A stretch of 64,000 nt of DNA from an uncultured Flavobacteriales bacterium. GTDB taxonomy: Bacteria > Bacteroidota > Bacteroidia > Flavobacteriales > Crocinitomicaceae. This document shows positions 24,588-33,132 of this stretch, one piece after another (position 1 is the stretch's first letter; each line of letters opens with the position of its first letter). The stretch covers positions 310,001 to 374,000 of the forward strand of contig CAMLHZ010000002.1 of the NCBI GenBank assembly GCA_946480085.1, read 5' to 3'. Position numbers and translations under genes: made by a program. Below the pieces are notes generated by a model that saw only the letters and a list, made by a program, of their open reading frames with translations, ran no database searches and was not told the origin of the DNA.

Positions 24588-24631
24588 CTTGAAGTTACGA
24601 ATGAAATTCGAAACGGTCTTTAGTCTTTTGT

Positions 24632-24639
24632 TACATTTG
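24632..24639 (+). promoter_or_regulatory. -7 box for the 24656-26933 operon
   Basis: TACATTTG matches TAnnTTTG, 16 nt before the ATG at 24656; no clear -33 element. Confidence 0.5.
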
Positions 24640-24655
24640 TAATCAAACAAAAATT

Positions 24656-25075
24656 ATGTCGTACGTTATTCAAGTATTTCTCAAGAATCCTTCATTTTCT
24701 GAAGAGTATGCAGCTGAAAACCATGAGGGGAAAGATTCTCCTGAGAACATTCGTTTTGAATGGGAAGATGAATTTGCTGTTCGTGGTGAGTTTACTGATG
24801 TTGAAATTAAGCGTTACGAAGAATACACTTTATCTGGTGAACAAGGTGAGGACAAACCTTTTCACATTGTATTTAAAGATGTGTTCATTTTTCATTTTGT
24901 GTCAAGTGAAGGAATTACACCCTTGGTTTTCCCCGAAGCTGCTGTCGACGAATACGTTTTGAATAAAGAGCACAATCGCCTGAAAGTGTATTTGAACGAT
25001 AACGAGCAAATTGAAAATCCGATTCCCGGAATTTATTTGTTCAGAAAAGATTTCCCGCAAGAATTCAGAGATTAA
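24656..25075 (+). CDS. Uncharacterised acidic cytoplasmic protein
   Basis: A 139-aa protein, strongly acidic (many Glu/Asp, e.g. RFEWEDEFAVRGEFTDVEIK), with no signal peptide or membrane segment. The family is not recognised. Its stop codon shares a base with the start of the ABC ATPase (TAATG), so the two are coupled and likely function together. It may be a partner or regulator of that ATPase (inference). Confidence 0.6.
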   Translation: MSYVIQVFLKNPSFSEEYAAENHEGKDSPENIRFEWEDEFAVRGEFTDVEIKRYEEYTLSGEQGEDKPFHIVFKDVFIFHFVSSEGITPLVFPEAAVDEYVLNKEHNRLKVYLNDNEQIENPIPGIYLFRKDFPQEFRD

Positions 25076-26001
25076 TGCTCAAAGTAGAAAATCTGAGTAT
25101 CAGCTACGAACGTGAGATCTTGAATAACATCAATTTCTCGCTGGAACGTGGAAATATTGTTGGAATTGTTGGTGCTAATGGTGAAGGGAAATCTTCCTTA
25201 CTTCGAGTAATTTCGGGATTTCAGGATGCGAATGTTGGAGACGTAAGCTGGAATAACAAGATAGTTCAAGGTCCGGCTTATCGCTTGGTTCCTGGTCACG
25301 ATGATATTCAACTCGTAAATCAGGATTTTCACCTTGATTTGTTTCATACCGTTGAGGAGAATGTTCGCAATGCAATGTTGTATCTTACTCACGAACTTCA
25401 GGATTCATTTTCTAAGGAATTATTGGATTTGGTGAATTTGACAGAGCTTGGTAAACAACAGGCGAGATATTTATCTGGTGGAGAAAAACAGCGTTTGGCT
25501 ATTGCTAGAGCTTTGGCTTCGGAGCCGGATGTGATTTTATTGGATGAGCCATTCTCTCATTTAGACGCACACCTGAAACTGAAACTGGGAGTTTATCTTC
25601 AGGAATTAGCGAAGGTCAGAAAGTTGTTAGTGATTCTGGTTTCGCATGATGGCGCTGATATCATGGAATGGTGCCAAAAAGTAATTTTCATTGCCGAAAA
25701 AGGAATTGCACGCATTGCTTCACCTAAAGAATTTTACTTCGACCCGACCAATGAATATGAAGCTTTGTTTTTTGGTGAAGTCAATAAAACGAAGGTCGAC
25801 GGAAAAGATGTGTTGTTTCGTCCGACTGAATACAGAAAGAATAAAACCTTAGGAGTAAAGGTACAATTGGTTTCAACGCAATTTTGTGGATTTTACTATA
25901 GAAATGTGGTTCGTGTAAACAATAAAACGCTTTGGCGGCTTTACAGTTCCAAACCTTTTGCAGAAATTAGCTACATTCAAATCTCAATGAAGAAGAAGTG
26001 A
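25075..26001 (+). CDS. ABC transporter ATP-binding protein with C-terminal extension
   Basis: A 308-aa ABC ATPase. Walker A GANGEGKS (33-40), Q-loop near 83, signature LSGGEKQR (133-140), Walker B VILLDEP (153-159), D-loop SHLD and switch His191 are intact. Residues about 215-308 form an additional domain (DVLFRPTEYR, VKVQLVSTQFCGFYYRN) reminiscent of the TOBE-like tails of importer ATPases (inference). There is no permease gene beside it: the partners are a 139-aa acidic protein (upstream, TAATG overlap) and a YihY membrane protein (downstream, GTGA overlap). Confidence 0.85.
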   Translation: MLKVENLSISYEREILNNINFSLERGNIVGIVGANGEGKSSLLRVISGFQDANVGDVSWNNKIVQGPAYRLVPGHDDIQLVNQDFHLDLFHTVEENVRNAMLYLTHELQDSFSKELLDLVNLTELGKQQARYLSGGEKQRLAIARALASEPDVILLDEPFSHLDAHLKLKLGVYLQELAKVRKLLVILVSHDGADIMEWCQKVIFIAEKGIARIASPKEFYFDPTNEYEALFFGEVNKTKVDGKDVLFRPTEYRKNKTLGVKVQLVSTQFCGFYYRNVVRVNNKTLWRLYSSKPFAEISYIQISMKKK

Positions 26002-26933
26002 AGAAATTATTCCAGATCATAAAGCAGACGTTTATTGAGTTTTTTCAAGAACAATCGTTCTTCCACGGAGCGGCATTAGCTTATTATACCGTGTTTGCGA
26101 TGATTCCATTGATTTATCTGGTCATTATTTGTTTTGGAGCGATTGTGGGACAGGATACAGTTTCAGGTATCATTGAAGATGTGCTTCGTAAACAAATTGG
26201 TTTGAAAGACGTTTCCGGAATTATGACTTTTCTTAAAGAACTGAATGTTGGAAAAGGCACTTTTCTATCCAATACCATCGGAATTGTGACCCTGATGTTT
26301 TCAAGCTCTGTTTTACTTTCTTCTTTACGAACGAGTATCAATGAGTTTTACGACGTTCAGGTAAATATCGAATCGAAACGAAAACGTTTTGAATACAACA
26401 TGGGAACAAAACTCGTTTCGATGTTTTTACTTGCGGTTTTCGGAATCGTTTTTATTGCGTTGTACATTGGAGAAACCTTTGTGATGTCGGCAATTAATGG
26501 ACTTTTCGGTGATCTGAGTGGATTTGAGCAATTTATCCTCTCTTCACTATTGAATATCTTCGCCGTTCTAACTAATGTGGTGCTTTTTGCAATGGTATTC
26601 AAGTATGTAAGTGACGGTTACGTGAAATGGCGTTACGCATTTAAAGGTGCATTGTTTACGGCGATCATGCTCTTTATCGGACAATTATTGATTAAGTACT
26701 ATTTAAAGAATTTCTTCTTTGGAAGCAAGGCAGGGGTTGCTGGAACATTGCTGGTTATTTTGCTTTGGATGTATTATACCTCACAAATTATCTTCCTTGG
26801 CGCTAAATTCACTAAAGTCGTAGCGATTTTCGATGGAAATCCTATCCAGTTCCTTGGAAGAAGAATTACTACTCAGCGGATCTGGGAGTCAGTAAGAAGA
26901 AGGAATAGTGAACAGAAAGCTAAGAATCTTTAA
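25998..26933 (+). CDS. YihY/BrkB family membrane protein
   Basis: A 311-aa inner-membrane protein with about six transmembrane helices. MKKLFQIIKQTFIEFFQE, FHGAALAYYTVFAMIPL, and AGVAGTLLVILLWMYYTSQIIFLGA are typical for the YihY (formerly 'ribonuclease BN'/BrkB) family. The start is GTG, overlapping the TGA stop of the ABC gene (GTGA); the family N-terminus fits. Function of the family is uncertain; some act as transporters or exporters. Its tight link to an ABC ATPase is unusual and may mean they cooperate. Confidence 0.88.
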   Translation: MKKLFQIIKQTFIEFFQEQSFFHGAALAYYTVFAMIPLIYLVIICFGAIVGQDTVSGIIEDVLRKQIGLKDVSGIMTFLKELNVGKGTFLSNTIGIVTLMFSSSVLLSSLRTSINEFYDVQVNIESKRKRFEYNMGTKLVSMFLLAVFGIVFIALYIGETFVMSAINGLFGDLSGFEQFILSSLLNIFAVLTNVVLFAMVFKYVSDGYVKWRYAFKGALFTAIMLFIGQLLIKYYLKNFFFGSKAGVAGTLLVILLWMYYTSQIIFLGAKFTKVVAIFDGNPIQFLGRRITTQRIWESVRRRNSEQKAKNL

Positions 26934-26954
26934 TGCTTTAGCTTCTTTAGAAAA

Positions 26955-26988
26955 AAAAGTTTCCGGTTAAAATTTCACCGAAACTTTT
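26955..26988 (+). terminator. Terminator of the 24656-26933 operon
   Basis: AAAAGTTTCCGGT / ACCGAAACTTTT hairpin with a single bulged C, 20 nt after the stop. Confidence 0.65.
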
Positions 26989-27007
26989 GTTGATTAAAAA
27001 ATAATCA

Positions 27008-27029
27008 TATATTTGACTAAAATTTAGTC
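27008..27029 (+). promoter_or_regulatory. Promoter -7 box overlapped by a 15-bp operator-like palindrome
   Basis: TATATTTG (27008-27015) shares its last base with GACTAAAATTTAGTC (27015-27029), a 7+1+7 inverted repeat that ends one base before the ATG at 27031. A TTG (26987-26989) lies 18 nt upstream of the -7 box. A repressor bound here would block initiation, which suggests autoregulation by the LexA-like product. Confidence 0.65.
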
Positions 27030-27030
27030 T

Positions 27031-27858
27031 ATGTTTCTAGGTGCCAACATGAAGATTTTGCGCAAGCAATTGAAAAGATCACAGGAAGAAGTTGCTGCAG
27101 ATTTGGGTTTGACAAGAAGTAGTTATTCTGGTTATGAAAACGGAATTGCAGAACCTGGTTTGGAATCGCTGATCAGTATTTCGGGATATTTCAAGGTTTC
27201 GTTGGAAGATTTGATTGTGAAGGATTTTGAAAAATTGTCAGAATCAGAGTGGAAGGCGATAGAAACAGGAATGTACAAAGATATTTCTGGTGGAAAGTTG
27301 CGTGTACTGGCAACAACTGTTGATGCTGACAATAACGAATTGATCGAAATGATTCCGCAAGAAGCGCGAGCTGGTTATACTACGGGTTATTCTGATCCGG
27401 ATTATTTGAAAGTACTTCCGGCATTCAATTTGCCATTCTTATCGCGCGATAGAAAATACCGCTCGTTTCCCATTGCCGGAGATTCTATGCCACCTGTGGT
27501 TCACGGTTCTCAGGTTATTGCAGAATACATTCAGAACTGGGCTTCTTTGAAAGATGGAACGCCGTGTATTGTTGTTACAAAGGAAGATGGAATCGTTTTC
27601 AAGGTGGTAAACAATTACTTGCACCAAGATCAATCGTTCGAGTTGTGTAGTACAAACCCAATCTATGAACCATATCGCGTAAAAGTGAACGAGATCATTG
27701 AAATGTGGAAGTTTGTAAATTACATGTCGCCTGAGTTTACAGAGTTTAAATCCGACGATTCACATGTGGCTAAATCAATTCAGAATCTACAACGTGAAAT
27801 TCAGGATTTGAAGTCTATGATTTCGGGTTCAGTGAAAAAAGACGATCTTCAAAATTGA
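27031..27858 (+). CDS. LexA/CI-like repressor: XRE helix-turn-helix plus S24 peptidase domain
   Basis: A 275-aa regulator. Residues 7-62 are an XRE HTH (SQEEVAADLGLTRSSYSGYE); about 140-240 form an S24 LexA-type peptidase domain with nucleophile Ser152 (AGDSMPPVVHGS) and Lys191 (GIVFKVVNN). An Ala114-Gly115 pair lies 38 residues before Ser152, and Lys191 is 39 residues after it, closely matching LexA spacing (Ala-Gly, +35 Ser, +37 Lys). Self-cleavage on stress is therefore plausible. The last about 35 residues look helical. The 3' end overlaps recQ (convergent) by 44 bp. MFLGANMKILRKQ fits the usual XRE start, so 27031 is preferred over 27049. Confidence 0.85.
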   Translation: MFLGANMKILRKQLKRSQEEVAADLGLTRSSYSGYENGIAEPGLESLISISGYFKVSLEDLIVKDFEKLSESEWKAIETGMYKDISGGKLRVLATTVDADNNELIEMIPQEARAGYTTGYSDPDYLKVLPAFNLPFLSRDRKYRSFPIAGDSMPPVVHGSQVIAEYIQNWASLKDGTPCIVVTKEDGIVFKVVNNYLHQDQSFELCSTNPIYEPYRVKVNEIIEMWKFVNYMSPEFTEFKSDDSHVAKSIQNLQREIQDLKSMISGSVKKDDLQN

Positions 27859-29704
27859 TCTTTTCTTCAATCAGCCATTCGCGAAGCAATTGCTTAACGG
27901 TTGGATGATGAATTAAATCGAAACCAGCGAGAATTTCTTCCATACCCTTTGGTTCTTTGAGATAATTGACGAGTAATTCGTTGATGGAAACTTCTGATTC
28001 TTTTGATTTCGATCGGCAATAGTCACATCTTCCACAGTCTGGAATATTCTGTTCAAAGTACTCAATGATAAAGCGTTGTCTGCATTGGTGTGAATCAACA
28101 AAATTGATCATCGCTTCCAAACGTTTCAATGCTTGCTCTTTTCGGAATGAATACACCGAGGGTTTTAAATTCAGATAATCGTCTGGTAAACGTTCATGAA
28201 GCATGGTAACAATGGGTAGTTGACTTCGCCAATTGATATCGATCAGACCATTTATTTCCAATGCCTTTAATTGTTTGGTAAGTTCCGCCTCGCTAATCTT
28301 TAGTACAATCGCCAGGCTTTCTTCATCAATTTCAGTGAATTCATCAAAAACCGCTCTGTATCTTCTGCTTAAAGCCGAAATCAGCGGATCAAGCTCGTAA
28401 TTTTTTAATTGAAAACTGTATAAATGTGCATTGTCAACTGCGATTTTCACCCTTGACCCCAGCATTCCGCTTTCCGACAATAACATGTCACCATTCATTT
28501 CCAATAACTTCAACGAAGCGTAAATTTCATTGACACTGAAATCATAACGTTTCGAAAAGGAAGCAATATCAAAAGGATAAGATTCATCTTTCCCTGAACC
28601 AATAGCGATTTTCAGAAAATTCATCAATGCACGATAGATGAACTTGATCCTGTCCAATTCAGGGAATTGTTCCCGAATTCTTCGTTCCAGATCCAATTTA
28701 TCATTCTCAACAACCAAAGCGTATGTTTGCGCAGTTTTGTTATCTCTTCCGGCTCTTCCTGCTTCCTGGAAATAGGCTTCCAGATTATTTGGAAGTTCGA
28801 AATGTGCTACGAAACGAACATTTGGTTTGTCAATTCCCATTCCAAAAGCATTGGTTGCAATCATGATTGGCGTTTTTTCGTCCAACCAGCTTTTCATTGC
28901 CTGGTCACGTTCCTTAGTGTTTAAGCCTCCGTGATAAATGGCAACTTTGACCTTGGCTGCAGTTAAATAACTGGCAACCTGTTTCACGCTACGTCGGGTC
29001 TGACAATAAATAATTCCAACTTGTCCCTGGTGCGATTTGCAAAGTCGTGCAAGCGAAGAAAGTTTGTCGCTCACATGGTAAACGTCGTAAGCAATATTGG
29101 GGCGATCAAAAGAAGATTCAAACACTTGAACATCTTTCAACTTGAGGCTTTCGATGATGTTTTCCTTGACTTTATTTGTTGCTGTTGCTGTAACAGCGAT
29201 AATCGGAACACCCGGATGCCAATCGCGAATGGTTGCAATTTGCTGGTATGCCGGACGAAAATCATGTCCCCATTCCGAGATACAGTGCGCTTCGTCAACC
29301 ACAATTAACCCAATGTTCGTAAGTTTCATTCGCTCCTTGAACATATCTGTTTGAATGCGTTCAGGTGAAAGATATAAAAAGTCCAGACCACCAAAACGGG
29401 CATTGTCGAGCATGGCATCCATTTCTTTGTAGGACATAGCGCTGGTGATCATTGCAGCACGAACGCCTCGACTTTTTAACTGCTGAACCTGATCACTCAT
29501 TAGGGCAATTAAAGGTGAAATCACCAAGCAAAGCCCATCGCGTGCAATTCCCGGAACCTGAAAGCAAATGGATTTACCACCACCGGTAGGAAGTATGGCT
29601 AAAACATCTTTTCCATAAATAGCTGCATCAACAATTTCTTCCTGTAAAGGTCTGAATTGATCATAACCCCATATTTGACGCAGTATTTCCTGACTTTTTT
29701 GCAT
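27815..29704 (-). CDS. RecQ family ATP-dependent DNA helicase
   Basis: A 629-aa SF2 3'-5' helicase. Walker A TGGGKS (40-45), DEAH box (137-140) within DEAHCISEWGHDFRP, motif III-type VTATAT, ATNAFGMGIDKP and EAGRAGRD are present. A zinc module (CRQRFIIEYF...CGRCDYCRSK, about 535-575) follows, then a short tail; the winged-helix/HRDC C-terminus of E. coli RecQ appears reduced or absent, as in other Bacteroidota forms. It acts in recombination and fork repair. Its stop lies within the 3' end of the LexA-like gene. The ATG is followed upstream by a weak TATCCTTG box. Confidence 0.92.
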   Translation of the reverse strand: MQKSQEILRQIWGYDQFRPLQEEIVDAAIYGKDVLAILPTGGGKSICFQVPGIARDGLCLVISPLIALMSDQVQQLKSRGVRAAMITSAMSYKEMDAMLDNARFGGLDFLYLSPERIQTDMFKERMKLTNIGLIVVDEAHCISEWGHDFRPAYQQIATIRDWHPGVPIIAVTATATNKVKENIIESLKLKDVQVFESSFDRPNIAYDVYHVSDKLSSLARLCKSHQGQVGIIYCQTRRSVKQVASYLTAAKVKVAIYHGGLNTKERDQAMKSWLDEKTPIMIATNAFGMGIDKPNVRFVAHFELPNNLEAYFQEAGRAGRDNKTAQTYALVVENDKLDLERRIREQFPELDRIKFIYRALMNFLKIAIGSGKDESYPFDIASFSKRYDFSVNEIYASLKLLEMNGDMLLSESGMLGSRVKIAVDNAHLYSFQLKNYELDPLISALSRRYRAVFDEFTEIDEESLAIVLKISEAELTKQLKALEINGLIDINWRSQLPIVTMLHERLPDDYLNLKPSVYSFRKEQALKRLEAMINFVDSHQCRQRFIIEYFEQNIPDCGRCDYCRSKSKESEVSINELLVNYLKEPKGMEEILAGFDLIHHPTVKQLLREWLIEEKINFEDRLFSLNPKS

Positions 29705-29823
29705 TCGGTTACAAGGATAAAAACTTCTGGGAGAAATTGCAAACGAAGTATTAAATGCTTATTTTCAGAACAATTAAAAACCAGCGATGGATATTTCATA
29801 TTTATGACTTCAAAGCATATGTT

Positions 29824-29851
29824 GAACTCAGGTTTATTAAGTATCTTCGCG
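29824..29851 (+). promoter_or_regulatory. Probable ilvE promoter with TAnnTTCG -7 variant
   Basis: TTG (29824-29826), 17-nt spacer, TATCTTCG (29844-29851), 18 nt before the ATG. Confidence 0.45.
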
Positions 29852-29869
29852 CAACTGTAAATCGAAATT

Positions 29870-30937
29870 ATGCAAGAAACAGTTTCTATTAAGGTTCAGT
29901 CGGTTGCTGAATCGAAACTAGGCCAGGTTGATTGGGATAACTTACCGTTTGGTAAGATATTTACTGATCATATGCTGGTTATGGATTACAAAGACGGAGC
30001 TTGGCAAGAAGCTGAGATCCTTCCTTTTGGTCCAATACAAATGCACCCCGCAATGTCAGCTATTCATTATGGACAATCCATTTTTGAGGGAATGAAAGCC
30101 TACAGAAAGGCAAATGGTGAAGTGGCTATTTTCCGTCCCGACATGAATGCTAAACGTCTTGCAGAATCATGTGAACGTATGTGTATGCCTGTAATTCCTG
30201 AAGATATGTTTGTGGAATTGGTAAGAAAATTAACTGAGGTAGATGCTTCATGGATTCCATCGAAAGAAGGATTCAGTTTGTATTTGCGTCCGTTCCTTTT
30301 TGCTACTGACGAACTGATTGGAATCAAACCATCTGATACGTATAAGTTTATGATTTTTGCTTGTCCAGTTGGTGCATACTACAACGAACCGGTGAATGTG
30401 AAGATTGAAGAATTCTATACACGTGCATCTGAAGGTGGAGTTGGAAGAGCTAAAACTGCTGGAAACTACGGAGCATCTTTGTTCCCGGCACGAAAAGGTC
30501 AGGCAAAAGGTTATCACCAATTGTTGTGGACAGATGGAAAAACACACGAATACGTTGAGGAAAGCGGAACAATGAACATTTGTTTTGTAATTAACGGAAA
30601 GCTAGTAACTCCATCAGAAGATAGTGATACAATTTTACGCGGAATTACGAAACGTTCTGTCGTTGAATTGGCAAAGCATTGGGGAATGGAAGTAGAGGAA
30701 CGCAAGGTTTCTGTTGCTGAAATTGTTGAGGCTGTTAATAATGGTTCGTTAACCGAGGCTTTCGGTGCAGGAACTGCTGCTACAATTGCTCCAATTGCAA
30801 AAATTGGCTACAGAGATACCGATTTGATCTTACCTCCTGTAGAAAACAGAGAATTCTCAAATAGAGTACATAAGTATTTAGACGATATGAAAGCAGGTTT
30901 AGTTCCTGATGAATTTGGTTGGATATTGACAGTATAA
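29870..30937 (+). CDS. ilvE: Branched-chain amino acid aminotransferase
   Basis: A 355-aa fold-type IV PLP enzyme interconverting Val, Leu, Ile and their 2-oxo acids. PLP lysine Lys195 lies in VGRAKTAGNYGAS; YGQSIFEGMKAYR, the ESGTMNICFV block and the C-terminal EAFGAGTAATIAPI are characteristic of the longer (about 350-360 aa) class. Monocistronic, with a terminator at 30944-30970. Confidence 0.95.
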   Translation: MQETVSIKVQSVAESKLGQVDWDNLPFGKIFTDHMLVMDYKDGAWQEAEILPFGPIQMHPAMSAIHYGQSIFEGMKAYRKANGEVAIFRPDMNAKRLAESCERMCMPVIPEDMFVELVRKLTEVDASWIPSKEGFSLYLRPFLFATDELIGIKPSDTYKFMIFACPVGAYYNEPVNVKIEEFYTRASEGGVGRAKTAGNYGASLFPARKGQAKGYHQLLWTDGKTHEYVEESGTMNICFVINGKLVTPSEDSDTILRGITKRSVVELAKHWGMEVEERKVSVAEIVEAVNNGSLTEAFGAGTAATIAPIAKIGYRDTDLILPPVENREFSNRVHKYLDDMKAGLVPDEFGWILTV

Positions 30938-30943
30938 TTAGTC

Positions 30944-30970
30944 AAAAGGGTTCGAAAGAGCCCTTTTTTA
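30944..30970 (+). terminator. Terminator after ilvE
   Basis: AAAAGGG / CCCTTTT stem (7 bp) followed by TTT, directly after the stop codon. Confidence 0.85.
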
Positions 30971-31010
30971 TGGAATAACTTTTTTTTCTCATCAAAAGAG
31001 AAATTACATT

Positions 31011-32363
31011 ATGAAAGCGCTCATCTTACTTTCCTTCCTTTTTCTTTCCATGGGATTATCCGCACAAACAGTTTTGAAGTTTGAAGCGATAGATCAGACG
31101 ACTAAGGATCCCGTTTCCCGATTGATGATTGTTCCGATTATAAACGGAAAATATTCAGAGGATACATACACTAATCTTTCTGGAATAGCTCATATTACTG
31201 TAGGAAGTGCGGATACCGTCAAGTTTCACTTTGATCATGCGGCGTACGAAGTAAGAAATGCCCCTGAAGCAAGAGTTTATAAGAATGCGGATACTGTAAT
31301 CATTAGGTTAAAATTGACATGGGCAAGGGTTTTACGCGAAGTAGAGATTTTGGCACCTGGAGTTCCAGACACCGTTTATCATTCTGAGCGTCTTTCAGTT
31401 TATGATTTTGATTTTCTTCCGGATGGGAAAATGCTTTTGCTCACGTATCCAAAGAATTACAAAAAAGGAACAGAGTTACTTTACTTTGAAGAATACAATA
31501 GTTCATTTGAAATTCCAACAAAGGAAAAGCCGTTGGAAATTATCCGGGACTTTAGAGGAAATCCACATGTGGTTTCTGAGAAGAACGTAATGGGGATCTC
31601 TAACTATGGAGGGAAGGTACAGCTTTCGAATATTGATAAAGCTTACTACATGAGCTACATTGCGCCAATAGTCGATTCGAATACTTCTCGTTTCTTCTTT
31701 TCAAATTACAATGAACTGTATCCGGCTTTCGATTATTTCACTTACAACTTTGTTGATTCAAGTTATAAGAAGATTGCTCAGATTGAAGACGAGTTTATGA
31801 TGGAGTTGTACCGATCGGAATATAAATGGGTAGACATTCGTACAAAGATCTGGGCAAAAGAGAAAGAGTTTGAAACGGGTATTGATGCTGAAGTTTGGGT
31901 TGGAGCAACTTATTTTACGCAAAGTCTTTATTACAAGGAAGTCTATGCTCCAATGTTCAGTAGAAATGATAGTGTTTTCGTTTTCGATCATTACAAGAAT
32001 CTATTGTTCCGATACGATAACAAAGGCAATTTGATGGATTCTTTACCGATCTTTTATCATTTACGTCCGAAGGAAAGTGGCTGGAAGAAATTGCTTTTGC
32101 AGGATCAGGTTACAGGACAGGTTTATGTGGTTTATGAAAACGCCGGAAAAACAACGTTACAACATTTTGATTGTGTTACCGGAGAACTTGGTGAAATAAT
32201 TCCGCTTTCTTTTCGTTATGCAGATAATATTATACTACGTGATAACTTTATATACTATATATACCGACCTTTCGAATCGCTCCAGAAGAAGTATTTATAC
32301 AAGGAGAAAATGGCGATTACGTATCCCGAGGCAAGAACATTTAAGAATCAGAAACCTTATTAA
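31011..32363 (+). CDS. Uncharacterised secreted protein
   Basis: A 450-aa exported protein (signal peptide MKALILLSFLFLSMGLSAQ). Residues about 20-110 look like a carboxypeptidase-regulatory/Ig-like strand domain (KFEAIDQTTKDPVSR, GIAHITV); the rest is a beta-rich repeat region that might be a propeller (repeats of 'fdf.pdGKmLLL', 'YDNKGNLMDSLPI'), an inference from visual pattern. No T9SS domain or lipobox. No function assigned. Confidence 0.55.
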   Translation: MKALILLSFLFLSMGLSAQTVLKFEAIDQTTKDPVSRLMIVPIINGKYSEDTYTNLSGIAHITVGSADTVKFHFDHAAYEVRNAPEARVYKNADTVIIRLKLTWARVLREVEILAPGVPDTVYHSERLSVYDFDFLPDGKMLLLTYPKNYKKGTELLYFEEYNSSFEIPTKEKPLEIIRDFRGNPHVVSEKNVMGISNYGGKVQLSNIDKAYYMSYIAPIVDSNTSRFFFSNYNELYPAFDYFTYNFVDSSYKKIAQIEDEFMMELYRSEYKWVDIRTKIWAKEKEFETGIDAEVWVGATYFTQSLYYKEVYAPMFSRNDSVFVFDHYKNLLFRYDNKGNLMDSLPIFYHLRPKESGWKKLLLQDQVTGQVYVVYENAGKTTLQHFDCVTGELGEIIPLSFRYADNIILRDNFIYYIYRPFESLQKKYLYKEKMAITYPEARTFKNQKPY

Positions 32364-32366
32364 AGC

Positions 32367-32404
32367 GTGAAAGGAGCCTAGACGGGCGTCCAAACTCCTT
32401 TCAC
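32367..32404. terminator. Bidirectional terminator hairpin
   Basis: Perfect GTGAAAGGAG / CTCCTTTCAC inverted repeat with an 18-nt loop just after the stop at 32363, before the convergent wbqC-like gene. A CCTAA-rich stretch (AACCTAACCTAACCACCTAA) follows. Confidence 0.8.
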
Positions 32405-32523
32405 TAATCAACCTAACCTAACCACCTAAATCAGAACAAATATAACTTTGATTTTTAAATATTCAAAGACTTTTTTGTTTTTTTTTACGTTTAATCAATA
32501 GATCATACATATAACTCATTCTG

Positions 32524-33132
32524 TCAGTGATTTGCGGATAAAATTATGTTTCTTCCAAGCGGTCCCATATTACAAAGCAGGTCAAGTGAAGATGCATTTT
32601 GTACAAATTCCTGATCTTTTTTGAATAGCACCTGATCATAAATGGAATGATTTTCCAACTCTTTTTTTAAGAAGTCTACCTCTAATTTTGCTGATTGTGT
32701 TTTCCAGTCAAAGCTTGTGCTTGCTGTGAATTTTACATCAAACCCCCAACATTTCAACAGAAAGGAATTAATGTCAACACAATGCTGCAATAGATTTGAA
32801 TTAGGGTTTAAGAACAATTCACTCAACTCTTTTTCGTAGTGATCGAAGAATGGGGAAGAGGCATACGCAGAAGTAATTGCGCGCCAGTTTTTTAAGAGCA
32901 CACTTTTGTCAGTAATCAGCTCAATGTCCTTGGTGAACGTTTTATTCCCGTTTGGTTTTGTAACCGGAGCGGTAAGCACCAATTCACCGGAAGCAGATAC
33001 AATGCTGAATCTGTTTCTGTGTGTTTGCTTCGGGAAATGTTCAAGCGCCTCAAGAACTACATGCTCGTACCGAACAAGTTCCTGAAAGTAAAGAATACTT
33101 CCCCAATAAGAAATGGGGAATGTTTCAGACAT
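32524..33132 (-). CDS. WbqC-like family protein
   Basis: A 202-aa protein matching the WbqC pattern: ISYWGSILYF at the start, QTHRNRFSIVSASGELVLTAPV, WRAITSAYASSPFFDHY and FLKCWGFDVKFTASTSF. Family members occur in O-antigen or capsule gene clusters and in general genomes; biochemical role is not established. It ends the parA-...-lepB run: its ATG overlaps the lepB stop (TAATG). Confidence 0.85.
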   Translation of the reverse strand: MSETFPISYWGSILYFQELVRYEHVVLEALEHFPKQTHRNRFSIVSASGELVLTAPVTKPNGNKTFTKDIELITDKSVLLKNWRAITSAYASSPFFDHYEKELSELFLNPNSNLLQHCVDINSFLLKCWGFDVKFTASTSFDWKTQSAKLEVDFLKKELENHSIYDQVLFKKDQEFVQNASSLDLLCNMGPLGRNIILSANH

